This document shows, piece by piece, positions 28,077 to 35,757 of a DNA stretch of 64,000 nucleotides (within the stretch, counting starts at the first letter, position 1; each line of letters opens with the position of its first letter). The stretch lies in assembly GCF_900163625.1 (NCBI RefSeq), contig NZ_FUIE01000084.1, positions 23,488 through 87,487 of the forward strand, in the 5' to 3' direction. The position numbers and the translations under genes are program-made. Origin of the DNA: Brevundimonas diminuta 3F5N. Its GTDB lineage: Bacteria > Pseudomonadota > Alphaproteobacteria > Caulobacterales > Caulobacteraceae. The notes below the pieces were generated by a model. That model worked only from the letters and a program-made list of their open reading frames with translations. It was not told the DNA's origin and did no database searches.

Positions 28077-29054
28077 ATGACCATGACCGAACGCCCAGCC
28101 CAAGAAACGCCCCTCGTCACCACGGCCCAGCCGGAAGACTTCTTCCAGCTGCTGAAGCCGCGCGTCATGTCGCTTGTGGTGTTCACGGCGGTGACGGGAC
28201 TGGTCGTGGCGCCGGGCCAGCTGAGCTGGGTCAACGCGATCATCGCCATTCTGTGCATCGCCGTCGGCGCAGGGGCGGCGGGCGCGCTGAACATGGCGGT
28301 CGAGGGCGAGACCGACGCCTTGATGCGCCGCACGCGCGGCCGCCCCGTCGCGGCCGGACGCGTGCGAAAGAACGACGCCATCGCCTTCGGCATGGTGCTG
28401 TCGGTCTTCTCGGTCATGCTGCTGGGCATGACGACCAACTGGCTGGCGGGCGGCCTGCTGGCCCTGACTATCGTCTATTACGCCTGGCTCTACACCCTGG
28501 TGCTGAAGCGCCGGACGCCTCAGAACATCGTCATCGGCGGCGCCGCTGGCGCGCTGCCGCCCGTGATCGGCTGGGCGGCGGTCACGGGCGATGCGCCGTG
28601 GCAGGCCTGGCTGCTGTTCCTGATCATCTTCATGTGGACGCCGCCGCACACCTGGGCCCTGACCCTCTATTCGGCCGGCGACTACGCCAAGGCCGGCATT
28701 CCGATGATGCCGGTGGCGCGTGGGGCCAAGTCGACCCGCCTGCAGATACTGCTCTACAGCCTGGCCTTCGTGCCGGTGGCGATCGCGCCGGCCTTCACCG
28801 GCCTGGGCGGCCCCATCTATCTGATGGTGTCGGTCGCGGGCGGGCTGGGCTTCCTGGCCCTGGCCTTCCGCCTGTGGCGTTCGCGCGCGGGCGATCAGCC
28901 CGACAAGGCCGAGGCCGTGGGGCGAGAGGCCGCATTGTATGACGTCCGGGCTGAGGCCAAACCGGCCCGCAACCTGTTCGCCTTTTCGATCTTGTACCTG
29001 ATGGCGTTGTTCTCGGCCCTGCTGGTCGAGCATCTGTCGGGCGTCGGAGTCTGA
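28077..29054 (+). CDS. ctaB: Protohaem IX farnesyltransferase (haem O synthase)
   Basis: Attaches a farnesyl group to haem b to give haem O, the precursor of haem A for the aa3 oxidase; polytopic inner-membrane enzyme of the UbiA family. 325 residues. LLKPRVMSLVVFTAVTG leads into the first aspartate-rich-like motif NMAVEGETDALMRRTRGRP, and the second cytoplasmic loop has YSAGDYAKAGIPMMPVARG; seven or more TM helices follow. The ATG 28077 (or the next ATG, 28083) lies immediately after the U-tract of a hairpin, so no ordinary Shine-Dalgarno exists. The next gene starts 5 bp after its stop. Confidence 0.95.
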   Translation: MTMTERPAQETPLVTTAQPEDFFQLLKPRVMSLVVFTAVTGLVVAPGQLSWVNAIIAILCIAVGAGAAGALNMAVEGETDALMRRTRGRPVAAGRVRKNDAIAFGMVLSVFSVMLLGMTTNWLAGGLLALTIVYYAWLYTLVLKRRTPQNIVIGGAAGALPPVIGWAAVTGDAPWQAWLLFLIIFMWTPPHTWALTLYSAGDYAKAGIPMMPVARGAKSTRLQILLYSLAFVPVAIAPAFTGLGGPIYLMVSVAGGLGFLALAFRLWRSRAGDQPDKAEAVGREAALYDVRAEAKPARNLFAFSILYLMALFSALLVEHLSGVGV

Positions 29055-29059
29055 ATCCC

Positions 29060-29320
29060 ATGTCCAATCCCGAGTTCCTGAAGCTGAACGATGAACAGGT
29101 TCGTGCGCGCAAGCGTCGCAACGTGGCCATCGCCCTGGGCCTGCTGGCCTTCATCGCCCTAGTCTACACCGTGACGGTGTCGCGCATGCACGCCAACAAC
29201 AAGGCGCGACATGAAGCCGAGGCGGCGGCCCTGGCCACGCTGGAGAGGGCCGATCCGGCCCTGCCGGCGCCGGTCCAGCCGGACGCGCCCGTTCCCGCGC
29301 CCGCAACCCAGGAGCCTTGA
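29060..29320 (+). CDS. CoxF-like small membrane protein
   Basis: 86 residues with one membrane helix (NVAIALGLLAFIALVYTVTV, about 22-41), a basic N-terminal side (RARKRR) and a periplasmic Ala/Pro tail. It lies in the exact place, between ctaB and ctaG, where Alphaproteobacteria encode the small CoxF-type protein, and the N-terminal EFLKLNDEQVRARKRRN is like that group. The role is probably in oxidase assembly, but evidence is positional. Its stop overlaps the likely ctaG start codon (TTGA, 4 bp). Confidence 0.72.
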   Translation: MSNPEFLKLNDEQVRARKRRNVAIALGLLAFIALVYTVTVSRMHANNKARHEAEAAALATLERADPALPAPVQPDAPVPAPATQEP

Positions 29321-29901
29321 GGGCTGTGAAGAACAAGAATTCGGTCGCGCTGCTGTGCGCGGCCCTGGTCATCCTGATGACGGGCGCGGCCTTCGCCGCC
29401 GTGCCGCTGTATCGGCTGTTCTGCCAGGTCACGGGCTTTGACGGCACGACCATGAAGGCCGAGGCGGCGCCGACCACGATCCTGGACCAGGAAGTCCTGA
29501 TCCGCTTCGACACCAACGTCCGCGACCTGCCCATGACCTTCAAGGCCGAGCAGTTCAGCCAGAAGGTCCGCATCGGCGAGACGGGCATGGCCTATTTCGA
29601 GGTGACCAACACCTCGAACCAGACGATCCACGCGACGGCGGCCTACAACGTCGTGCCCGAACGGGCCGGACCGTACTTCCAGAAGCTGCAGTGCTTCTGC
29701 TTCGAGGGGCAGGAGATCGCGCCGGGCGCGACCGTGTCCTTCCCGATGCAGTATTTCGTCGCGCCCGAGATGGCGACCGACGCCGAGGTGAAGGGGGTGC
29801 GCGAAATCACCCTCAGCTACACCTTCTTTCCAACCAAAGGCTTTCAGCAGGCCGTTGCGAACGACTCTGCTGTTGGCAAAGCCGGAGAGCGGGGGCTATA
29901 G
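29317..29901 (+). CDS. ctaG: Cytochrome c oxidase assembly protein CtaG/Cox11
   Basis: Delivers copper to the CuB site of CoxA. 194 residues: an N-terminal anchor (SVALLCAALVILMTGAAFAAVPLYRLFCQVTG) with the conserved Cys after PLYRLF, then a periplasmic Ig-like domain with the copper-binding CFCFEGQEIAPG and the family ending LSYTFF. Start is uncertain: TTG 29317 overlaps the previous stop, while GTG 29326 has AGGAG at a better spacing and would give VKNKNS, like homologues. Part of the cox run; coxC follows after about 40 bp. Confidence 0.94.
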   Translation: MRAVKNKNSVALLCAALVILMTGAAFAAVPLYRLFCQVTGFDGTTMKAEAAPTTILDQEVLIRFDTNVRDLPMTFKAEQFSQKVRIGETGMAYFEVTNTSNQTIHATAAYNVVPERAGPYFQKLQCFCFEGQEIAPGATVSFPMQYFVAPEMATDAEVKGVREITLSYTFFPTKGFQQAVANDSAVGKAGERGL

Positions 29902-29943
29902 CCCTCTTCAAACGACTCTCGCCTTAATTCAGAGACCTTGGGA

Positions 29944-30822
29944 ATGGCTGACGCTCACGCGAAACCGCAACACGACTACCATCTGGTCGATCCGAGCCCC
30001 TGGCCGCTGATCGCCTCCTTCTCCGCGTGCATCATGTTCGTCGGCGCTGTGATGTGGATGAAGGGCCTGTTCGGCATGCCCGAAGGCACCAAGTGGCTGT
30101 TCTTCGCCGGCCTCGCGGGCGTGCTGTTCACCATGTACGGCTGGTGGGCTGACGTCATCAAGGAATCCAAGAAGGGCGACCACACCCCGGTTGTGGGCAT
30201 CGGCCTGCGCTACGGCATGGTGCTGTTCATCGCGTCGGAGGTGATGTTCTTCGTCTCCTTCTTCTGGATGTTCTTCGACATGGCGATCTTCAACGAAGCG
30301 CGCGCGATCATCCCGGAAGTCGGCAACTGGGCCGACACCGCCGCCGCCTGGCAGACCTGGCCGCCCAAGGGCGTCGAGCTGCTGGACCCGTGGAGCCTGC
30401 CGCTCATGAACACGGTCATCCTGCTGCTGTCGGGCACGACCCTGACCTGGGCGCACCACGCCCTGATCGGCGGCGACCGCAAGGGCGCCAAGCTGGGTCT
30501 GCTGATCACCGTCCTGCTGGGCGTGCTGTTCACCGGCGTTCAGGCTTATGAATATTACCACATCCTGCACGGCCACCTGTTCTTCAGCGAAGAAGCGGCC
30601 CAGTCGAAGCTGTACGGCTCCATCTTCTTCATGACGACGGGCTTCCACGGCTTCCACGTCCTGGTCGGCACCATCTTCCTGGCTGTCTGCCTGCTACGCC
30701 TCTACGCCGGTCAGATGACCCCGCAGAAGCACTTCGGCCTCGAAGCCGCCGCCTGGTACTGGCACTTCGTCGACGTGGTGTGGCTGTTCCTCTTCGTCTT
30801 CATGTACGTCGTCTTCGGTTGA
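29944..30822 (+). CDS. coxC: Cytochrome c oxidase subunit III
   Basis: Seven-helix subunit that stabilises proton uptake into subunit I. 292 residues from ATG 29944; HDYHLVDPSPWPL is the canonical N-terminus. Also visible are LRYGMVLFIASEVMFFVSFFW with the conserved glutamate, LSGTTLTWAHHAL, and the C-terminal YWHFVDVVWLFLFV. The frame continues upstream to 29938, but MG would only add two residues. Followed within 34 bp by a GC-rich hairpin and the DUF983 gene. Confidence 0.97.
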   Translation: MADAHAKPQHDYHLVDPSPWPLIASFSACIMFVGAVMWMKGLFGMPEGTKWLFFAGLAGVLFTMYGWWADVIKESKKGDHTPVVGIGLRYGMVLFIASEVMFFVSFFWMFFDMAIFNEARAIIPEVGNWADTAAAWQTWPPKGVELLDPWSLPLMNTVILLLSGTTLTWAHHALIGGDRKGAKLGLLITVLLGVLFTGVQAYEYYHILHGHLFFSEEAAQSKLYGSIFFMTTGFHGFHVLVGTIFLAVCLLRLYAGQMTPQKHFGLEAAAWYWHFVDVVWLFLFVFMYVVFG

Positions 30823-31247
30823 TCGAACGCGACGGACAAGTTGAGCTTTCGTCGGCGCGGGGCCCCAAGCCCCGCGCCGATTTGCTTGTCTGGCCCGCCG
30901 TACGCGCGGGGCTCATGGGGCGCTGCCCGGCCTGCGGGCGCGGGGCGCTGTTCGAGGGCTTTCTGAAGCGTCGCACCGCTTGCGAAGCCTGCGGCTTCGA
31001 CCTGGGCGCGGTCGAGACGGGCGACGGCGCGGCCACCTTCATCATGCAGATCGCCGGCTTCCTGGTCGGCTTCTCGGCCCTGGCCGTCGAGATCGCCTGG
31101 AGCCCGCCGATCTGGCTGCACCTGATCATCTGGCTGCCGCTGGTCGCGGTTCTGGCCGTGGCCTTGATGCGGCCGGGAAAGGGGCTGATGACAGCCCTGC
31201 AGATGCTGCGCCAGAACAGCGCCGATTCACACGGAGAGACCCGATGA
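30819..31247 (+). CDS. DUF983 family membrane protein
   Basis: About 142 residues. The core is the DUF983 pattern: GRCPACGRGALFEGFLKRRTACEACGFDLGA (two CxxC pairs, likely a zinc knuckle) followed by GDGAATFIMQIAGFLVGFSAL and a second helix LHLIIWLPLVAVLAVALMRPGKG. DUF983 proteins are regular members of alphaproteobacterial cox operons, role unknown. Start is unsure: TTG 30819 overlaps the coxC stop, and TTG 30882 lies just past a hairpin; both leave the zinc knuckle intact. The stop overlaps surf1 by 4 bp. Confidence 0.82.
   Translation: MIERDGQVELSSARGPKPRADLLVWPAVRAGLMGRCPACGRGALFEGFLKRRTACEACGFDLGAVETGDGAATFIMQIAGFLVGFSALAVEIAWSPPIWLHLIIWLPLVAVLAVALMRPGKGLMTALQMLRQNSADSHGETR
30852..30880 (+). 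terminator. GC-rich hairpin after coxC
   Basis: Perfect 11-bp stem (30852-30862 with 30870-30880), 7-nt loop, followed by TTTGCTTGTC. It is 29 bp beyond the coxC stop and would be a partial terminator or an mRNA-stabilising end for coxC. It lies inside the DUF983 frame if that gene starts at TTG 30819, or directly ahead of it if it starts at 30882. Confidence 0.55.
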
Positions 31248-31969
31248 CCGTCGCCGCCCGGCCTCGCTTTCCCATCATCCTGACGGCCGTCGCCGCCCTG
31301 CTGCTCGGCGCCCTGCTGACGCTGGGCGTGTGGCAGGTGCAGCGGCTGCAATGGAAGCTGGACCTGATCGACAGGTCCGAGGCCGCCGCGGCCCAGGCGC
31401 CGGTTCCCCTGGCCGAGGCTCTGGCGCTGGATGATCCCGAGTTCCGTCAGGTGGTTGTGACCTGCCGCGGCCTGAACACGGCCCTCTTCGTCGAGCTTCA
31501 GACCATCGAGGACGGCGACGCCGGAGTGCGCCTGATCTCGGCCTGCCCGGTCGAGGGGCAGGGGACGGTGCTGGTCGATCGCGGCTTCCTGCCCGCCGAG
31601 ACCCTTGAGCGTCCCGCGGTGCAGGCCGAGGCGGCCATGCCGGTCGTCGTCGCGGGCGTGGTGCGCCAGGCGCCCGGCCCCAACGCCATGACGCCGCCAC
31701 CGTCAGGAAAGGTCTTCTATGGCCGCGACCGGACGGCGATGGCTCAGGCTCTGGGCGTGACGGGGGAGGTGTCGCCCTACACCGTCTATGCGACCACCTC
31801 GGCCAATCCCGAACTGACGGCTTTGCGGCCGGTGTCGCCGCCTGCCGCTTTCAGCAACAACCATCTGGGCTACGCCCTGACCTGGTTCGGCCTGGCGATC
31901 GCCCTGGTCGTCTTCTACGCGGCCCTGCTGCTGCGTCGCTATCGCCCCACGCCTTCCAAGGATCGCTGA
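31244..31969 (+). CDS. SURF1 family cytochrome oxidase biogenesis protein
   Basis: SURF1 (Shy1) assists haem a insertion into subunit I. 241 residues with two membrane anchors (FPIILTAVAALLLGALLTLGVWQVQRLQWK at the start; LGYALTWFGLAIALVVFYAALLLRR at the end) around a periplasmic domain. Family hallmarks: LGVWQVQRLQWK, VLVDRGFLP, and NNHLGYALTWFGLA. Start ATG 31244 overlaps the DUF983 stop (ATGA) and has GGAGAG about six bases upstream. The next gene appears to begin only one base after its stop. Confidence 0.94.
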   Translation: MTVAARPRFPIILTAVAALLLGALLTLGVWQVQRLQWKLDLIDRSEAAAAQAPVPLAEALALDDPEFRQVVVTCRGLNTALFVELQTIEDGDAGVRLISACPVEGQGTVLVDRGFLPAETLERPAVQAEAAMPVVVAGVVRQAPGPNAMTPPPSGKVFYGRDRTAMAQALGVTGEVSPYTVYATTSANPELTALRPVSPPAAFSNNHLGYALTWFGLAIALVVFYAALLLRRYRPTPSKDR

Positions 31970-31970
31970 C

Positions 31971-33239
31971 CTGACTGCTCGCCTTCACACCCTGTCCAAC
32001 GGCGTACGCGTCGTGTGCGACCCCATGCCCGGCCTGCGCACCATCGCCGTGACCGTGGCCGTCAACGGCGGCGCCCGCATGGAGGACGAAGCGCGTTCCG
32101 GCTGGTCGCACCTGCTGGAGCATCTGGTCTTCAAGGGCGCGGGCGACATGGGCGCGCGCGAGATCGTCGAGCGCATCGAGGCCGAGGGCGGCTCGATCAA
32201 CGCCGCCACCGGCTATGAACGCACCAGCTTCGACGTGCGCGCGCTGAAGGGCAGCCTGCCGCTGGCCATGCAGGTGCTGTCCGACCTGGTGTTCCGCCCG
32301 ACCCTGTCGCCCGAGGAGATCGAGCGCGAGAAGGACGTCGTGGCCCAGGAGATCGCCGAGGCCTTCGACACCCCCGACGACCATGTGTTCGAGATGGCCC
32401 AGACCCAGGCCTTCGCCGGCCAGGCTCTGGGACGTCCGATCCTGGGTTCGATCGCCAGCCTGGCGCCCGCTGATCGGGCGGCCGTGGCCGACTGGCGCGC
32501 TCGCCTCTATTCACCCGACCACATGGTGGTTTCGGTGTCCGGCGCGGTCGATGAGGCCGAACTGCTGACCTTGGCAGAGGCCTGGTTCGGCCAAGCGGTC
32601 GCCGCGCCCCATGAACCGACGGCGCCGGCCGTCTTCACGGGCGGCGAAGCGCGGCTGGCGCGCAAGATTGAACAGGCCAATCTGGTTTTCCAACTGCCCA
32701 GCCTGGGCGTGGGCGATCCGCGCCAGCCCGCCCTGCGCCTGTTCACCGAAATCCTGGGCGGAGGCATGGCCTCGCGCCTGTTCCAGAGCGCGCGCGAGGA
32801 TCGCGGCCTGGCCTACGCCATCGACGCCTATCACGAGACCTATGACGATCTGGGCGTGCTGGGCGTCTACGCCGGAGCGGCGGCTGAGCGCTCGCTGGAG
32901 CTGGCCGAACTGTGCGCCGCCGAAATCCTCGACCTGGCCGACAAGGGGCCGACGGAAGCGGAGCTGGCGCGGGCCAAGGCCGTGCTGAACGCCAGCCTGT
33001 GGATGGCCGACGAAAGCCCGGCCAGCCGCTCGGGTCGCCTGGCGGGGCAGACCTTGGCGTTCGGCGCGCCGGTTTCGTCCGAGGACAGCGCCGCCCGCAT
33101 CGAGGCCCAGACAGCGCAGGATCTGCGCGCAGTGGGCCAGGCCATGACGGCGCAGGGGCTGTCGGCGACGGCGGTGCTGGGGCCCAAGGCGGCGGGCGGG
33201 GCGGGGCGGGCCTTCCGCCAGCGGATGACGGCGGGCTGA
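31971..33239 (+). CDS. M16 family zinc peptidase (processing-peptidase type)
   Basis: Clan ME peptidase with the inverted zinc motif HLLEH (residues 47-51) and the downstream glutamate; 422 residues, like mitochondrial-processing-peptidase-type bacterial enzymes. Family strands are intact: RLHTLSNGVRVVCDPMPG at the N-terminus, GGSINAATGYERTSF, and EILGGGMASRLFQSAREDRGLAYAI in the C-terminal half. That conserved N-terminus lies upstream of every ATG, GTG or TTG in frame; the first codon that could include it is CTG at 31971, which has AAGGA 8 bases before it. GTG 32013 would remove the first beta strand. It follows surf1 with one base between, so it belongs to the cox transcript. Confidence 0.88.
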   Translation: MTARLHTLSNGVRVVCDPMPGLRTIAVTVAVNGGARMEDEARSGWSHLLEHLVFKGAGDMGAREIVERIEAEGGSINAATGYERTSFDVRALKGSLPLAMQVLSDLVFRPTLSPEEIEREKDVVAQEIAEAFDTPDDHVFEMAQTQAFAGQALGRPILGSIASLAPADRAAVADWRARLYSPDHMVVSVSGAVDEAELLTLAEAWFGQAVAAPHEPTAPAVFTGGEARLARKIEQANLVFQLPSLGVGDPRQPALRLFTEILGGGMASRLFQSAREDRGLAYAIDAYHETYDDLGVLGVYAGAAAERSLELAELCAAEILDLADKGPTEAELARAKAVLNASLWMADESPASRSGRLAGQTLAFGAPVSSEDSAARIEAQTAQDLRAVGQAMTAQGLSATAVLGPKAAGGAGRAFRQRMTAG

Positions 33240-33285
33240 TCGCGGCCTGCTGACGCCGAGATCGCTTCGCGCTATCGTTTGATCC

Positions 33286-33906
33286 ATGGCCCTGTTCGAC
33301 TGGATGGCCGAGGCGACCGGACCGGTCCTGAACGGGCAGGGGGTCTTGCTGCGCCCTCCGCGCCCCGCCGACTATGTGGCGTGGGCCTCCCTGCGTGAGG
33401 AATCGCGCGACTATCTGCAACCGTGGGAACCGGCTTGGGCCGAGGACGACCTGACCCGCGCCGCCTACCGCCGCCGCCTGGGCGTCTATGCGCGGGAAAT
33501 GGAGCAGGGCACGGCCTGGCCCCTGTTCGTGTTCGATCCGATCGATGAGGCGTTGCTGGGCGCCATCACCCTGTCCAACATCCGGCGCGGCGTGGCCGAG
33601 ACCGGCACCCTGGGTTACTGGATCGGCCGTCCTTATGCGGGGCAGGGCGTCGGCACAGCGGCGGCGCGGGCCATGCTGGGCCATGCCTTCGACGCCCTGG
33701 GGCTGCATCGGGTCGAGGCCGCCTGCGTGCCGACCAACCACGCCTCGCGGCGCGTGTTGGAAAAGGCTGGTTTTCGCCAGGAAGGCGTCGCCCGTGCTTA
33801 TTTGAAAATTAACGGCCGGTGGGCAGACCATCTGTTGTTCGGCGTCCTCGATCAGGAGTTCGCCGCCAGCGTCGGCCATTCAGTCAGAGTATCGGACCCG
33901 TCTTGA
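33286..33906 (+). CDS. GNAT acetyltransferase, RimJ/RimL type
   Basis: 206 residues with the RimJ/RimL layout: VLLRPPRPADYVAWASLREESRDYLQPWEP at the start, then LGAITLSNIRRG, GYWIGRPYAGQGVGTAAARAML (acetyl-CoA loop Q/GxGxG/A) and ALGLHRVEAACVPTNHASRRVLEKAGFRQEG. Members acetylate N-terminal alanine or serine of ribosomal proteins or other small substrates; which one is not readable here. Its TGA overlaps the TTG start of pdeA (TTGA), so the two are coupled. It follows the M16 peptidase by 46 bp. Confidence 0.87.
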   Translation: MALFDWMAEATGPVLNGQGVLLRPPRPADYVAWASLREESRDYLQPWEPAWAEDDLTRAAYRRRLGVYAREMEQGTAWPLFVFDPIDEALLGAITLSNIRRGVAETGTLGYWIGRPYAGQGVGTAAARAMLGHAFDALGLHRVEAACVPTNHASRRVLEKAGFRQEGVARAYLKINGRWADHLLFGVLDQEFAASVGHSVRVSDPS

Positions 33907-35576
33907 GCACACGATCCAGAGCCTTGACGTGGGATCCGACCACGGCGATCGAAGCCCTCGCTGCGGCCGACGCCGCCCTATGGATCTGGACGCCCGCCGA
34001 AGATCAGATCCGCTTCACCGGCGCCACTCGGCCATTGGGCCTGGGGCCGCTGGCGCCGCAGTGCTCGGGCGCCGCCTTCACCGCCCTGGCCATGCCGCAG
34101 GATCGCGCCCTGGCCGACCGCCTGTTGAAACCCCAGGCTGAAGGGACGGAGATCGCCGTGCGCCTGCGGATGCGCGGCTGCGAGACCTGCCTGTGGCGCG
34201 GCGTCTGGCTGGAGGACGGCCTGCGCGCGGCGGGCATCGTCGCGCTTGAAACCAAGTTCGCAGGCGCGGATCGCGACACGCTGACGGGCCTGCTGGACCG
34301 ACGCACCTTCCTGGTCCGCGTGGCCGAGACGCTGGGGACGGCGGGCGATTACGAGATGGTGGTGGCCGATCTGGACCGTCTGCGCCGCCTGAACGAGGCC
34401 CTGGGCCACGAGCGCGCCGATCTGGTGCTGTCGGCCTTGGGCTCGCGCCTTTCGGCGGCTTTTTCCGAGGATTGCGTTCCGGCCCGTATCGGCGAGGACG
34501 AGTTCGCCATCCTGGTGCGGCGCGGCGGCAGCGGCGCCAGCGGCAGCGAACGCCTGCGCGAGGCGCTGGAGCAGCCTCTGCGGCTGGCGGGCTTCGATAT
34601 CTATCCGACCCTGTCCATCGGCGCCGTGACGGCCGAGGGCGGGCCGGACGCGCCGGACGCCGCCGAGCTGCTGCGGCGGGTCGAGCTGGCGGTGGAACAG
34701 GCCAAGCAGGCCGGGCGCGGCGGGGCGGCGGCCTATGGCCGGGCGCTGGAGACCGACAGCCTGTCGCGGCTGGCGCTGGAGGCGGACCTTCGCAACGCTT
34801 TCGTGCGCGGCGAGATCGAGCCCTTCTTCCAGCCGATCGTCAATCTGAACAGCGGCGCCGTGGCGGGCTTCGAGGCTCTGGCGCGTTGGCGCCACCCCCG
34901 GCGCGGCCTGGTGCCGCCGGACGAGTTCCTGACGCTGGCCGACGAAATGGGCCTGATGAACGAACTGGGCCTGCTGATGATGACCGAGGCCTCGCGTCAG
35001 CTGGCCGAGTGGCTGCATCGCCACCCCAGCGCCGGCCGGCTGTTCTGCAGCGTCAACCTGTCGGTGGGCGAGATCGAGCGCGCCCATCTGGTTGAGGACG
35101 TGGCCCGCATCATCAAGGAGGCGGGTCTGCCGCGCGGCGCCCTGAAGCTGGAAGTCACCGAGGGCGACATCATGCGCGACACTACGCGCGCCGCCGAGGT
35201 GCTGAAGGCCCTGCGCGAGGCGGGCGCCAGCCTGGCGCTGGACGACTTCGGCACGGGTTTCTCGTCCCTGTCCTATCTGGCCAAGCTGCCGTTCGATACG
35301 CTGAAGATCGACCGCTACTTCGTGCTGACGATGGACAAGGACGAAGGCTCGGCCAAGATCGTCAAATCCGTCGTCAACCTGGGCCGTGACCTGGCGCTGG
35401 AGGTGGTGGCCGAAGGGGTGGAGAACGCCTCACTGGCCCAACTGCTGCTGGACGACGGCTGCCATTATGGTCAGGGCTTCGGCTACGCGCCCGCCCTGCC
35501 GGCTCAGGAGGCCGAGGTCTATCTGAACGAATCCCTCGCCGACGGCGCGGCGCCGATCAAGGCGCGCTCCATCTGA
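33903..35576 (+). CDS. pdeA: c-di-GMP phosphodiesterase, PdeA-like (PAS - degenerate GGDEF - EAL)
   Basis: 557 residues. The N-terminal ~115 residues fit a PAS-like sensor, followed by a GGDEF-fold domain (RDTLTGLLDRRTFL) whose signature reads GEDEF at 197-201, then an EAL domain with EAL at 324-326, SVNLSVGEIE, LEVTEGDIM, LDDFGTGFSSLSYL, KIDRYFV and AEGVE, so the hydrolase site looks complete. In Caulobacter PdeA the GEDEF domain does not make c-di-GMP but binds GTP and activates the EAL domain; the same design is seen here. Start TTG 33903 overlaps the acetyltransferase stop. If orthologous, it would be a CpdR/ClpXP-controlled enzyme keeping c-di-GMP low in swarmer cells; that is inference. 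Confidence 0.85.
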   Translation: MSTRSRALTWDPTTAIEALAAADAALWIWTPAEDQIRFTGATRPLGLGPLAPQCSGAAFTALAMPQDRALADRLLKPQAEGTEIAVRLRMRGCETCLWRGVWLEDGLRAAGIVALETKFAGADRDTLTGLLDRRTFLVRVAETLGTAGDYEMVVADLDRLRRLNEALGHERADLVLSALGSRLSAAFSEDCVPARIGEDEFAILVRRGGSGASGSERLREALEQPLRLAGFDIYPTLSIGAVTAEGGPDAPDAAELLRRVELAVEQAKQAGRGGAAAYGRALETDSLSRLALEADLRNAFVRGEIEPFFQPIVNLNSGAVAGFEALARWRHPRRGLVPPDEFLTLADEMGLMNELGLLMMTEASRQLAEWLHRHPSAGRLFCSVNLSVGEIERAHLVEDVARIIKEAGLPRGALKLEVTEGDIMRDTTRAAEVLKALREAGASLALDDFGTGFSSLSYLAKLPFDTLKIDRYFVLTMDKDEGSAKIVKSVVNLGRDLALEVVAEGVENASLAQLLLDDGCHYGQGFGYAPALPAQEAEVYLNESLADGAAPIKARSI

Positions 35577-35679
35577 CGCCCAACAACGCGCGGATGACAA
35601 GATGCGAGCGCGGCGTGCCTCTTCGTATAAGATAGATTTGTTTTCGGGTGTAAAGACGACGGCTGGATAGGCTTTATCT

Positions 35680-35695
35680 AAGTTATTTGTAACTT
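35680..35695. promoter_or_regulatory. Palindrome upstream of the serine hydrolase gene
   Basis: AAGTTATTTGTAACTT is a palindrome with perfect 6-bp arms and a 4-bp spacer, lying 62 bp before the hydrolase start in a 180-bp intergenic stretch that is much more AT-rich than its surroundings. Candidate repressor operator; no regulator is encoded next to it. Confidence 0.5.
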
Positions 35696-35757
35696 GAACC
35701 CGTTGCTGTCGAATTGATTGATCGTCTCTTGTTTTTACATTCAGAGGCGCACGGTCG

